A stretch of DNA of 64,000 nucleotides from Proteles cristata cristata (GCA_017311185.1 JAESUZ010003395.1:1976285-2040284), one strand, 5' to 3'. Shown: positions 44,040 through 55,420, counted from the stretch's first letter. Notes: a model not told the origin generated them from the letters alone. Made by a program: numbers and translations.

Positions 44040-44517
44040 TGGGTAGGTTTAAATTTGATTAGATATAAAGAAAGAGAAATTTGTGAGCTGGAAGATGCCT
44101 GCAGAGAAATAGAGGTTCAAAGTATTTAAAAAGTTGAATCAACACAGGGGAACAAAAAGTTCTCATATATGTTTAATTAAGTTTCAAAAATGAAGAAGAA
44201 AGAAGCGGACTAAGGCAATATTCAAAACCATAGTGTGTAAGACTTTTCCAGACCTTATTTTTTTTTAAATAGAAACTCTCAGATCCATGAAACTAAATGA
44301 ATCCTAACCATGAAACTAAGTACCTGGACACGTCAAAGTGTAGAACACAAAACACATACATGCGTTCAAGTACCAAGAGAAAAATGAGAAACTTCCATAT
44401 CTGATGCACTGACCGCTAACTTCTCAACGGTGACAATGAAAGTCAGAATACAATGTGATATCTTCAATGTGCTCAGAAAAAAAACAACTGCCAACCAAGA
44501 CTGCATGTTACAAGGAA
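44040..44517 (+). mobile_element. probable old L1/HAL1-type 5' segment
   Basis: AAGTTTCAAAAATGAAGAAG, AAACTAAGTACCTGGACACG, AAGTACCAAGAGAAAAATGA, GATATCTTCAATGTGCTCAG, AAAACAACTGCCAACCAAGA and CTGCATGTTACAAGG resemble an A-rich forward segment of ancient L1/HAL1 elements containing 'ctgccaacctagaattctatat'. No open frame remains. It abuts reverse L1 at 44518. Confidence 0.45.
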
Positions 44518-45765
44518 TTTTTCCCTTAGCTTTAATGAGAAAAAATTGATATATAAGATTGTATACGTTTAAGGTATAAAACGTGATGATTTTCATAATA
44601 TATATGTATATATTGTGAAATGATTGCCATGATAAAGTTCATTAACACAGCCATCACCTTACATAGTTACAGTTTTTGTGTATGTGTTGAGAACTTTTAA
44701 GATGTACTCTGTTAGTGACTTTCAAAGATGCAATAAAGTATGATTAACTATAGCCATTATGTTGAACTTTACATCTCCAGACTTCTTATTCATCTTAGAA
44801 CTGGAAGATTCTGTCCTTGGGCCACCTTCCCCCCAATCCTCCTACATACTTGTCACACTACTGCATACACTTGCCTGTCCCTGGCAACAATCATTCTACA
44901 TTGTTTCTATGAATTTGGGTTTTTTAGATCCTACATATAAGTGAGATCATACAGTATTTGTCTTTCTCTTGGACTTATTTCTCTTGGGATAATGTTCTCA
45001 AGGTCCAGCCATGTTGTTACAAAAACCAGAGTTTCTTCTTTTTAGTGGCTGAATAATATTCCATTATACACACATGCAACATTTTCTTTATCCATTCACC
45101 CACTGATGGACATTTAGGTTGCTTCCTTGTCTTGGCTATTGTAAATAACACTGCAATGAACATGGGGGTGCCGGGATTTCTTAGAGACAGTGATTTCATT
45201 TCCTTCAGATAAATACCCAGAAGTGGAATTGCTCAATAATATGGCAGTTCTATTTGTAATTGTTTGAGGTAGCTCAACACTGTTTTCCATGTTGGCTGTA
45301 AAAATTTACATTACCACCAATAGTGCACAAGTTCCCTTTTATCCACATCCTTACCAGCACTTATTATCTCTCATCTTGTCTTCCTGATAACAGCCATTCT
45401 AATAGGTGTTAGTTGACATCTCATTGTTGTTTTGATTTGCATTTCCCTAATAATTAGTGGCACTGAGCACCTTTTCATGGACTTACTGGCCATTTGAATA
45501 TTGCCCATTTTTAAATCAGATTTTTTAAAAAATATTGAGTTGAGGAGCTCCTTACATATTTTGGATGTTAATTCCTTATTAGACATATTGCAAAAATTTC
45601 TCCCACTCTGTAGACTGTCTTTCCATATTGATCATTTTTTGCTGTGTGGAAATTTTTTTAGTTTGATGTATTTCCACCTTTGTTTTTGTTTGTTTTTTGC
45701 TTCTGTTTGTGCTTTGGATGTAATATCTAAAAAATCATCTCCAAGACCAATGTAAAAGATATTCC

Positions 45766-45824
45766 CGTGTGTGTGTGTGTGTGTGTGTGTGCGTGTGTGT
45801 GTGTGTGTGTGTGTGCGTGTGTGT
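45766..45824. repeat. (GT)n microsatellite
   Basis: About 59 bases of GT with two GC interruptions, expanded within reverse L1. Confidence 0.96.
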
Positions 45825-45944
45825 CTGTTAGGCATTTTATGGTTTCAGGTCTTACATTTAAGTCTTTAATCCATTTCAAGTTAATTTTTGTGAGTGGTGT
45901 TACAGATCTAGTTTTATTCTTTCACATGTGAATATCCAGTTTTC

Positions 45945-46349
45945 CTAGCACCATTTATTAAACAGACTATCTTTTCCCCATTGAGTATTCCTGGCTCTCT
46001 TGTCTAGTACTAGTTGACCACACATGCAAAAGTTTATTTTGATTACTACAGCTTTGTGATATAGTTTAATCCGGAAGTGTGGGCCTCCAGCTTCATTCTT
46101 CTTTGTCAGAACTGTTTTGGCTGTTTGAGGTCTTTTGTGATTCCAGACATATTTGGGAATGTTTTTTGTATTTTTTATAAATGTCATTGGAATCTTGATA
46201 GGGATTGCATTGAATCTATAGATAGCTTTGGCAAATCTAGACATATTAATGGTATTAATTCTTCCAATCCATGAACACAAGGTGTCTTTCCATTTATTTG
46301 CGTCAATTTCCTTCATCAATGTTTTATAGCTTTTAGTACAGATCTTCAC
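45945..46349 (-). pseudogene. L1 ORF2p C-terminal relic
   Basis: An open stretch of 134 codons on the minus strand that reads as the post-RT part of L1 ORF2p, with the conserved blocks KDTLCSWIGRINTI, KAIYRFNAIPIKIP and YVWNHKRP in order and ending near WGKDSLFNKW. ORF2p is the endonuclease/reverse transcriptase of L1. Neither catalytic domain is present in this open stretch, so it is a relic. Confidence 0.85.
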
Positions 46350-47556
46350 CCCTCTGGGTTAAATTTACTCCTAAGGCTTTTATTATTTTTGAGGGTATTA
46401 TAAGTAGGATTGTTTTCTTAACTCCTTTTTCTGATAAGTTATTGTTAGTGTACAGAAATGCAACTGATTTTAATATCTTGATTTTGTATTCTACAACTTT
46501 ACTGAATTTCTTTATTTCCACAGAAATCTCATACAACTTAACATGGGTTTTGCACATACCTTTTAAAGTTTATTCCTATGCATTATGTCTTTTGCTATTA
46601 TAAATAGGGACTTCATCTTATATTTTCTAATGAGTTGCATTTTTATATATGAAATATATACACTCTATTAATATTGTGCCATTTTATCTACTGAATTCTC
46701 TTTGCTTGGAATATATTCTTAGCTGATTATTTTAAATTTTTTGATATCTAATATTATCTGCAAATTTAAATATTTACTCTTCCTTTCCAGTATTATACAA
46801 TTTATTTTTCTTATTTGATTACATTGACTAGTTTTTCTAAGTTTAATGTTACATAATTAATATTACATAATTGTGATAAAATAAGCACTTTTTATCTTAA
46901 TAAGTTTTTTTATCTTAATAGAAACTCTTCTAGTACTTACCCACTAAGGGTCATAATTACATTTGGGTAGAGATAGATAAGTTTTTTATCATTAGAATAT
47001 AATAGTTATAAATTCCTACTTTAGTGAATTCTTTCCAAGAGTGCTAAATTTTATCAAATGTTGTTCAGAATCTATGGAAGAATTATGAGCTTTCTCCTAA
47101 TATTTCTTAATATATCAAATTATATTACTCGGTTTCTTGATATTAAACACGTGGCTTTCCTGGCATATAATCCACCTAGTTTTTCTGCAGTCTTTATGGT
47201 ATGATTTTATTTAGGATCACTGCAGTGGTATTTGTGAGCTATTGCTCTCGATTTCCCTTTTTTTCATGAAATTTTTAGCTTTTGATATTAATGTTATACT
47301 CAATACATAAGAATAAAGGGGAAATATTGGAATTTTCCACTCTTTACAGGTTTCCCTGTGAAATATGTCTAGACATGGTGTTTTATAGAGAACAGTGACA
47401 TGAGAGACAAACATGGACAAATGTAAAAAGAAGACAGAGTTGATTAAAAAAAATTAACAGCTTTGTTGTGGTAAAATGTATATATCATAAGGTTCACTCA
47501 CTGTATACCATTCAGTTCAATATTTACAGAGTTGTTCAACCATCACCATAATCTAA

Positions 47557-47743
47557 ATTTTTTTAATTTTTTTTTTTTTTTTTTTCTGAGAGAGAGAGAG
47601 GGAGATACAGAATCTGAAGCTGACTCCAGGCTCTGAGCTAGAAGTCAGCACAGAGTCCTATGCGGGGCTCGAATCCATGAACCGTGAGATCATGACCTGA
47701 ATGGAATTCGTATTCCTAACCGACTGAGCCACCCAGGTGCCGC
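47557..47743 (-). mobile_element. carnivore tRNA-Lys SINE (type A)
   Basis: Reverse SINE with a long T tail (about 47568-47585), GACTCCAGGCTCTGAGCTAG, ATGCGGGGCTCGAATCCATG and CGACTGAGCCACCCAGGTGC. TSD CCATAATCTAA at 47546-47556 and 47746-47756. Confidence 0.95.
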
Positions 47744-48893
47744 ATCCATAATCTAATTATAAAATATTTTCATTACTCTCACATGAAAAACCCCAAACCA
47801 ATTAGTAATCATTCTCCTATTCCACCTTTTCCCCCCACAACCAGTCTTGGGCAATGACTAGTCTACTTTCCATGATTTTCCTATTCTGGACATTTTTAAA
47901 AAGGTTTTATACAGTATGTGGTGTTTTGTAATTAATTTCTTTCATAGCTTGATGTTTTTGAAGTGTATGCATACTGTAGTGCATATTAGTGCTTCCTTTC
48001 ATTACATTGCCAAATTACATCCCATTGGATATACCAGATTTTTATTTATCCATTCACCAGTTGATGGGCATTTGAGTTGTTCCCACTTCTGAACTATCAT
48101 GAGTAATGCTACTATGAACATTTATGCACAAGTGTTTTTGTGGACATATTTTCATTTTTCTTGGGTCTATACCCAGGTAGATGTATAGAGAATTTATAGG
48201 GCTTGGTGAAGCTTCAATGGGAATTTTGAAAGTTGAGTTCCTTTGGAGAAGGATTAAAGAAGTGGGAGCTATTTAATATGAAAAAAAAAATAGTTTGAGG
48301 ATACACAGGAAGACATCAGATGGATTATCTGGGTTATATTGTAACTCTGTGTTTAATGTTTTGAGGAGCTCCTGAACTTATATCCAAGGCAGCTACATCA
48401 TTTCACATTCCCATCAGCAATGTATGAAGTTTCCAAATTCCCCACATCCTCATCAATACTTGTTATTGGATGTCATTTCTATTACAACCATTCTGGTGGA
48501 TACGCAGTGGTGTCCAATAGTGGTTTGATTTCCTGTTTCCCTAATGACTGGTGATGTTGAAGATCTTTTCTTGTGTTTATTGGTCACTCATATATTTTCT
48601 TTGGAGAAATGTATATTCAAATCCTTCGCCTATTTTATAATTGAGTTATCTTTTTATTATTGGCTTGTAAGAGTCCATTATATGTTCTGTCCACAGGTCT
48701 CTTATCAGATACAGTATATACAAATATTTTCTCTCAGTATATAGGCTATCTTTGCACTTTCTTGATGACCTTTGAAGCAAAAATTTTTAGTTTTGAGAAA
48801 GTTCCACTTGTCAATCCTCCCTTTTATCAGTTGTGCATTTGGCATCACATCTAAGGAATCATTTCATAACCCCAAGTCACAAAAATTTATTCT

Positions 48894-49126
48894 TGGGGCG
48901 CCTGGGTGGCTTAATCGGTTAAGCGTTCAACTTTCGCTTAGGTCATGATCTCGCGGTTCGTGGGTTCGAGCCCCGCGTCGGGCTCTGTGCTGACTGCCAG
49001 CTCAGAGCCTGGAGCCTGTTTCAGTCTGTGACTCCCTCTCTCTCTGACCCTCCCCTGCTCACGTTGTCTCTCTCTCTCTCTCTCCTAGAAATAAATAAAA
49101 CATTAAAAAATAAATAAAACACTTTA
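48894..49126 (+). mobile_element. young-looking carnivore SINE with TSD
   Basis: Forward type A SINE close to consensus: GGGGCGCCTGGGTGGCTTAA, ATCTCGCGGTTCGTGGGTTC, GAGCCCCGCGTCGGGCTCTG. Six or more CpGs are retained in the head. TSD AAAAATTTATTCT at 48881-48893 and 49127-49139. The tail AAATAAATAAAACATTAAAA is duplicated in part. Host: reverse L1. Confidence 0.97.
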
Positions 49127-49529
49127 AAAAATTTATTCTCATATTTTCTTCTAAGGGTGTTATAGTTTTAGCTCTTATATTAGGTCTATGATCCACTTTG
49201 AGTTAATTTTTGTGTATGATATGATGCAGGGGTCAAAATTAATTCTTTTGCATGTAGCTATTCATTTGTCCTAGAAATAAACTTTTCTTTCTAGTTGGTT
49301 TATATTTGAACTATATGAATAATATTTGTATACTATACAAATTTCAGAAAAATATTTCGTTGAGTGAAGAGAAAAGAAAACAATCCTATTCACAAAACAA
49401 AATACAGAGAATAAATTTCTTATTCTGTTACTTATCATAGGAGAACAGATATGATCTTGTGTTTCAGAAGTAGATGTCATTTTCTCCAGACTGTCCATTA
49501 GAAGAAGGGTTATCTAATAATGTAATTTC

Positions 49530-49920
49530 TGAAAATAGGTCACAATATATTTGTACAATAGATTATTCCATAGCAAGTAAGAAAAAGGAGAGGTTTCTAC
49601 ATGCATACATATGGAAAGCCTCCTAAACACATCCTGATAAAAGTTGCAGAAAAGTGTTTATATCAGGCAAACATTTGTTTGAAAAAATATATAATACATG
49701 CATGCAAAGGTATAGAATATTTATGTATGTATCTCTCCAGAATGATAGTCAAGAAATTGACAAAATGCATGCCTAGATAGAGTAATAAGTGGCTGAAAGA
49801 GTAAAGAGAGATGAAAACTTACTTTATGCTCAATGCTATTTTGTACCTTGTGAACTTTATACAATGTATATGCCTTAGATACTTAAAACTTAATAAAAGT
49901 TGGTAAAATTGCCTTATTAG
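49530..49920 (+). mobile_element. probable ancient L1M 3' end
   Basis: TTCCATAGCAAGTAAGAAAA, ATACATATGGAAAGCCTCCT, TAAAAGTTGCAGAAAAGTGT, GGTATAGAATATTTATGTAT, ATCTCTCCAGAATGATAGTC and TTGTACCTTGTGAACTTTAT match, in order, the 3' end of mammal-wide L1M elements. Confidence 0.55.
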
Positions 49921-49996
49921 CTTTATTTTAATGGAGAACATATTTCCCAAGTTTCCTCGGAGATACTGACTGTAGAACTCTAGAATATTTCCTATT

Positions 49997-50211
49997 TTTT
50001 TTTAATGTTTTATTTATTTTTAGGAGAGAGAGAGACAGACAGCGTGAGCAGGGGAGGTTCAGAGAGAGAGGGAATCACAGAATGAAACAGGCTCCAGGCT
50101 CTGAGCTGGCAGTCAGCACAGAGCCCGACGCGGGGCTGGAACCCACGAACCGCGAGATCATGACCTAAGCGAAAGTCGGACGCTTAACCAACTAAGCCAC
50201 CCAGGCGCCCC
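49997..50211 (-). mobile_element. young-looking carnivore SINE with long TSD
   Basis: Reverse type A SINE near consensus: GACGCGGGGCTGGAACCCAC, GAACCGCGAGATCATGACCT, GAAAGTCGGACGCTTAACCA, CCACCCAGGCGCCCC. TSD TAGAATATTTCCTATT at 49981-49996 and TAAAATATTTCCTATT at 50212-50227, one mismatch in 16. Very similar to the copy at 34974. Confidence 0.97.
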
Positions 50212-50337
50212 TAAAATATTTCCTATTAAATGGTATGACTATACAAATGCAGAAAAAGTTATCAATTCAAATCCCCTGAACATTCTGACACTACAGCCAG
50301 AATCCACTCAATACTGAATAACATTCAAAAAATACCC

Positions 50338-50357
50338 AAAGAGGACATGTCCTCTTT
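50338..50357. promoter_or_regulatory. 20-bp perfect palindrome with a p53 half-site
   Basis: AAAGAGGACATGTCCTCTTT equals its own reverse complement. The centre GGACATGTCC (50343-50352) fits the p53-family half-site RRRCWWGYYY exactly. Only one half-site is seen, and functional p53 elements usually need two. Palindromes of this length are uncommon by chance. Confidence 0.35.
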
Positions 50358-50554
50358 TTTTTTTTTTTAATTTTAATGCTTACTTATTTTTGAGAGAGAG
50401 AAAGAATGCGGACAGAGGAAGACACAGAATCTGAAGCAGGATCCAGGCTCTGAGCTGTGAGCACAGTCTGAGGTGGGGTTAGAACCCACAAGCCATGAGA
50501 TCATGACCTGAGCTGAAGTCAGACACTTAACCAACTGAGTGACCCAGGTGCTTC
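50354..50554 (-). mobile_element. carnivore tRNA-Lys SINE (type A, diverged)
   Basis: Reverse SINE: T15 tail, ATGCTTACTTATTTTTGAGA, GATCCAGGCTCTGAGCTGTG, GTGGGGTTAGAACCCACAAG and CAACTGAGTGACCCAGGTGC. Target duplication is weak (TGTCCTCTTT against TGTCGTCTTC). Confidence 0.92.
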
Positions 50555-51002
50555 TGTCGTCTTCTTATGAAAACTTGGTATATTAGCACAGACTTGTCCA
50601 CAAATCTCAAAACACTCAAACATTTTGCCTTGCATTTTGAGAGATGTATAATTTTACCTGGTAGGTAGTAAACTCATACAGGCCAAGGAGTCATTAATCA
50701 TATTCCTTATCAAGAAGACATTAGGTAGATTTATGGTCTTCAGTGAAAGGAAGCTATGGAGGTGTGGGAGAGTATTTTTCTAACATTTATTTGAGGCTAA
50801 CACCAGAGAGCAAAACCATTTATTTCCAATACTAGGCTGCTCATCTACCACCATTCCTCTAGTCAGCTGGTCTCATGGACCCACTGATCTGCTCTGCCAT
50901 GACATCCCCTGATAGTCTTAAACCAGTTGAGAGATGATGTCAATGTTCCCTCAGACATGGCCATTTCAAATGATGCACCAATTACTCTTTCAAAAGAAAA
51001 AA
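50555..51002. other. unique non-coding sequence
   Basis: No gene or repeat recognised between the SINE and the TACA repeat. Confidence 0.5.
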
Positions 51003-51113
51003 TATATATACATACATACATATATACATACATATACATACATACATATATATACATACATATACATACATACATATATATACATACATATACATACATA
51101 TATATATATATCT
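51003..51113. repeat. (TACA)n/(TA)n tandem repeat
   Basis: About 110 bases built from TACATACA and TATATACATA units ending in a (TA)7 run. Frames of 67, 81 and 84 codons across it on both strands are products of the repeat. Confidence 0.96.
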
Positions 51114-52504
51114 CCACATGCTTATTATAATGCTTATTTAATGTCTGACTTATTGTACACTGAGACCACTATTTGCTAGTGCAGGTTTATTTTGAAGTTT
51201 ATTAAAAATAAAGATAAAAGCTTGATGTGAGCCAAGGACGCCTGGCTGTAAAAGTCCAGTTGCTCCTGTTTTGGATATTTTTAAGTCTTGCTCCAACATC
51301 CAAAAATGTTCCTGTGTTACAGTGGGCACCAAAAAACAAGTGGTTCATTTCTTTCAACTGAAAGTCTGAGCTTCTCAGCTGCAAAGTAGGGGAACTTAGG
51401 TGCACATTAATTTTAAAGAATCAAAAACATTTACATATGAAGTTACCTCTTGGTCAGTTCCATGACTGGCAACAAAGAGAGGGTCTCTTTACATATTATT
51501 CACCCCTCTGCTGAGTCTGTCCATCTATAGACTGTGTTGATGATGTCACCAAGACAAAGGAGTGCATTTAGTCTAAAGAGCCAACTTAAAGTGACACTGA
51601 AAGGTTGGAATTATGTATGGCAGAAGACAATTATACAAGCTAAATGATTCTTTAATTAATAATGAGATCCATCACAGGCTAAAGAGAACGACTCACAGGA
51701 TGGAAAGCCTTGTGATTTACTCAGTGTGTGCCCATATGTGCCTGCAGTGTATATATTTGGGGATATAAATGATATATGCACAGTGAGAGTACCATGGTAT
51801 CTGAATCTACATGCCTATTGTCTTAGTTCATGACTCATTCACACACTGAGTGAGTGAATATCTAGAACGTAAGAATTATCTTTTAAGAGATAGAATGCAT
51901 TGCCTGGTTCCCAAAGCCACAGGGTTTATTATTAGAAAAAAAATTGAATTTCATTGATTTGTAATCCATGTTCCCTTATTTTCAAAATACAAGTAGTTAC
52001 TTTATACTGATCAGATTTAAATTTTTTAATGTTAAATCAAAATGTGAAAGTGTGTAAATTTCTTCATGTATGTAAAGTCATGCAAATACATCAATGTAAC
52101 TGCATAAATTAACAAAATACTATTTATGCCACTTATCAATGTTTCCCAGTCTCTGGATGAACAACTGCTTTTAATGAGTCTCATTTGTTTCCAAATATGT
52201 TCAATATAACTCCCTCTTCATCCTTCTCCCCTCCTCTTAGAAGCTGTCAAGGGTGAGATAGAAGGAAAATAGAAAGAGAGACTCTAACCTAAAGAGCAGC
52301 AACTTTACTGGGGAGAAGAGTTTATTTTATGTTTTTTTTTTTTTTTTCTCTAAACAAAGTGTTCTATGGCTCTAAATGGTTTAAAAAACATCATTAAAGA
52401 AAACCTGAGACAAAAGTAAAGCTAGTTTCTTATTTTTATACATATACAAAATTTTTTTTCACATAGCACCCATGCTATAAAACTATAAGAAGAATTCTTT
52501 GGAC
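51114..52504. other. unique non-coding sequence
   Basis: No assignable element. T15 run at 52333-52347. Short frames only. Confidence 0.45.
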
Positions 52505-53125
52505 ATTTAAAAATATAATTTTGTTATTAAAGAAGGCCTATTCAGAAAAAAAGATCACAGATTTAAAATATATCAAACTTCTATACAGCATAAAACAACA
52601 TTGTCAAAGAAAGTTAAAGGAAAAAAGAAACACACTCAGAAGAAATATTCTAACATTCATGATAAACCAAAGATTACTATCTGTTGTAAATCAAGACCTC
52701 TTAAACATGTATTGAAGGGCAAGTATCTAGATGCAAAACAGCAAATGATATAAAAAAAAAAAAGTCACCAAAGAATGTATATGGTCAATAAACCATAAGT
52801 TACTAACCTCACTAGTAACCAGGTAAAGTACAAATTTTAAAAATATATATTATTTTTACTCTATCACACAGAAAAATATATAAAACAAACTTGCTAATGG
52901 CAAGCATTCATGAGCTTATGGGAAAATCAGCAATATTTAAACTCTTTGAGGATATGAGTGCTATCAGTGCTTTTGGAGGACAATATGGCAATGTCTTTCC
53001 ACTTTTCAAATATGCGTATGTATTTATTCAGCGACTTACTTCTAGTAATATATTCTGGAAATATATCTACATGCCATTTATTTACTTATTTGTTTGTTTC
53101 CTTACTTATTATTTTTGTGGTGGCT
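52505..53125 (+). mobile_element. probable ancient L1M fragment
   Basis: Diverged but ordered L1 ORF2-end text: TTAAAATATATCAAACTTCT, TAAAGGAAAAAAGAAACACA, GTATATGGTCAATAAACCAT, TAACCTCACTAGTAACCAGG, TTTGGAGGACAATATGGCAA and TTACTTCTAGTAATATATTC. No coding capacity left. Confidence 0.5.
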
Positions 53126-53177
53126 TCAAAACATTTCTATAAATTCTTTGATAGTTCTTCCCTTATAAAGTAAAGTT

Positions 53178-53370
53178 TAGGGACACCTGGATGGCTCAGT
53201 TGGTTGAGTGTTCAACTCTCGATTTTGGCTCAGGTCATGATCTCATGATCTGTGAGTTAGAGCCCCACACATCGGGCTCTGCACCTACAGTGTAGAGCCT
53301 GCTTCGAATTGTCTTTCCCTTTCTCTGTCCCCCCACCCCCTCAAAATAAATAAATAAGGTTTAAGAGAAG
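53178..53370 (+). mobile_element. carnivore tRNA-Lys SINE (older type B)
   Basis: GGGACACCTGGATGGCTCAG head, the type B GTTCAACTCTCGATTTTGGC stretch, AGAGCCTGCTTCGAATTGTC and AAAATAAATAAATAAGG tail. Diverged. No convincing target duplication. Confidence 0.9.
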
Positions 53371-53379
53371 AGTGATGTC

Positions 53380-53475
53380 TAATTCTCCTTCCCTTGAATG
53401 TTGGCCAGACTTTGTGACTTGCTTCTAACCAAAAATATGTAGTAGGAGGAGGAATGATGTCAGGAATATTGCAGA
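53380..53475 (+). mobile_element. ERVL-MaLR-type LTR, left part
   Basis: TTCTCCTTCCCTTGAATGTT, GGCCAGACTTTGTGACTTGC and TTCTAACCAAAAATATGTAG match the same LTR block seen complete at 38430-38510. The LTR stops and is replaced by L1-like sequence. Its continuation appears to be at 59808-60232. Confidence 0.5.
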
Positions 53476-53639
53476 ATAGTGATTCTCAGCACTTGCCCCC
53501 CAACCATATATGGATGTAATATCTTTATGAGATTTCCAGAATCTAGTTAGAAAGGTGAAACACTGCAGAAGAGCACAAAGCTGAGAAAAGCTGCATTAAG
53601 ATGGATAAGAAGAGCACTTTTACTTTACCATCACCGCCC

Positions 53640-54060
53640 CTTTCTCCCCAAGCCATGACAAACCCAAGGTTAACTGCATACTCAGTGGTGGAAAGCTGAA
53701 AGCTTTTCCTCTAAGACAAAGAATAAGGCAAGGATGCCTAGTCTCACCGCCTCTACTCATCATAGTACTGAAGTGGTATCCAGAGTGTATAGGTAAGTAA
53801 AAAGAAGGAAATAAAAAAGAAAAAGTAAAATTATCTGTTTGCAGATGACATGATCTTATACATAGAAAACCACAGATCTTGCTAAAAAACAAAAGCAATA
53901 CATGAATTCAGTAAAGGTGCAGGATATAAAATCAACTTACAACAATCAGTTGCATTTGTATACACTAACGACAAAAAGGATAAAATGCTTAGAAAAAACT
54001 TAACGAAGGAGGCAAAAAAAATCTTGCACACTGAAAACTACAAAAACATAGATGAAAGAA
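53640..54060 (+). pseudogene. L1 ORF2p reverse-transcriptase relic with intact FADD
   Basis: In forward frame the DNA reads LFADDMILYIEN around 53835-53870 and, slightly further on, AGYKINLQQSVAFVYT. FADD is the L1 form of the YXDD catalytic motif of reverse transcriptases. The aspartates are intact here, but frameshifts and stops surround the motif and the N-terminal half of ORF2 is missing, so no active enzyme is possible. Confidence 0.8.
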
Positions 54061-54513
54061 ATTAGAGAAGACACCAATAAGTACAAAGACATTTCACATT
54101 TATAAACTGGAAGATTTACTGTTAAATTTTTCATACTACCCAAAGCAATCTACAGATTTAATACAATCCCCTTCAAAATCCTAATAATATTTTAATAAAT
54201 ATAGAAAAAAATCCTATAAATCATAGGGATCTACAACATCCAGGGCAGCCAAACTGATCTTGAATAAGACCAAACCTAGAGGCATCATACTTCCTGGTTT
54301 CAAAATATACTACAAATCTATAATAACTAAAGAAAATATATACAGTACTAGCATAAAGACAGGCATGCACACCAGTGGAACAGAATAAAGAGGGCAGAAA
54401 TAAATCCATGAATACATGGTTAACTGATATTTGACAAAGGTGCCTAAAATACACAATGGAGAAAGAACAGTCTTTTCAACAAAAGACGCTGGGAAAACTG
54501 GACATCCACATGC

Positions 54514-54530
54514 AAAAAAAAAAAAAAAAA
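54514..54530 (+). repeat. A17 homopolymer
   Basis: Expanded A tract within the old L1 at the 'cacatgcaaaaaaatgaa' position of ORF2. Confidence 0.9.
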
Positions 54531-55056
54531 GTAACATTGTATCTCAATTTTTCACCATTCCAAAAAAAATCCATTCATAATGGGTTAAAGACTTAGACAT
54601 AAGATCTGAATTTATAAAACTCCTAGAAGTAAACACAAAAGAAAAGCTCTTTGGTGCTGGTCTTGGCAATGATTTCTTGGACATGACACCCAAAGCACAG
54701 GCAATAAAAGCTAAAATAAGTAGGTGAAACTACATCAAACTAAAAAGCTTCTCCATAGCAATCAAAAGAAAGAAAAGACAATTTACATAATGGGAGACAA
54801 TATTTATCTACAAACTACACACCTGAAAAGGAATTAATGTCTAAAATATACAAGAAACTCCTACAACTGAATAGCAAAAACAAAATTCAAAAGCAAATAA
54901 CCCTACTAAAAATGAATGAAGAACTAGGATATTTCTCCAAAGACATGCAAATGACCAGCAGATATATGAAGGTGCTCACCATCGCTAATCATCAGGGAAA
55001 TCCAAAACAAAACCACAATGAGATATCGACTCATCCCTGTTAGGATGGCTATTATC

Positions 55057-55085
55057 AAAAACAAAAACAAAAACAAAAACAAACA
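55057..55085 (+). repeat. (AAAAAC)n short tandem repeat
   Basis: Four to five units of the hexamer AAAAAC, inside the old L1 ORF2 tail. Confidence 0.9.
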
Positions 55086-55420
55086 AGGGTAACAAGTGTT
55101 CATGAGGATTCAGAGTAAAGGGAAGCCTTGTAAACCGTTGTTGGGAACATGAAATGGTACAGCAGCTATGAAAACCAGTATGGAGACTCTTTAAAAAATA
55201 CAGAGAGAACTACAATATGATTCAGCAATTCTACTTTTGTGTATATATCCAAAAGAATTGAAATCAGAAACTTGCAGAGATATCTGAATTCTTTTCTCCA
55301 TTCATTGCAGCATTACTCACAATAGTCAAGAACGAAAATTACCCAAGTGACCATCAACAGATGAATGAATTTAAAAGGTAGTATATACCTACAACTGATT
55401 TTTTTTGTTTCAAGTTTTTA

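Larger units (their letters stand above)
44518..47345 (-). mobile_element. L1 LINE, 2.8 kb reverse copy
   Basis: Reverse L1 with a long 3' UTR (TTGATATATAAGATTGTATA, CATTAACACAGCCATCACCT) and then antisense ORF2. The minus-strand frame 46349-45945 (134 codons) is clear ORF2p text: [50 protein letters not shown] and YVWNHKRPQTAKTVL. The (GT)n at 45766-45824 interrupts it. The left part of ORF2 continues in decayed form to about 47345. Relatively well-preserved coding text suggests a middle-aged placental L1. Confidence 0.85.
47440..49275 (-). mobile_element. older L1 (L1M-type), split by two SINEs
   Basis: Reverse old L1 3' end: GCTTTGTTGTGGTAAAATGT, ATCATAAGGTTCACTCACTG and AACCATCACCATAATC in the UTR. 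After the SINE come TATCCATTCACCAGTTGATG, TTTCTTGGGTCTATACCC, CCTAATGACTGGTGATGTTG and GAAATGTATATTCAAATCCT, and beyond the second SINE ATCCACTTTGAGTTAATTTT and TTCTTTTGCATGTAGC. A block of foreign-looking sequence sits at about 48186-48330. Confidence 0.83.
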
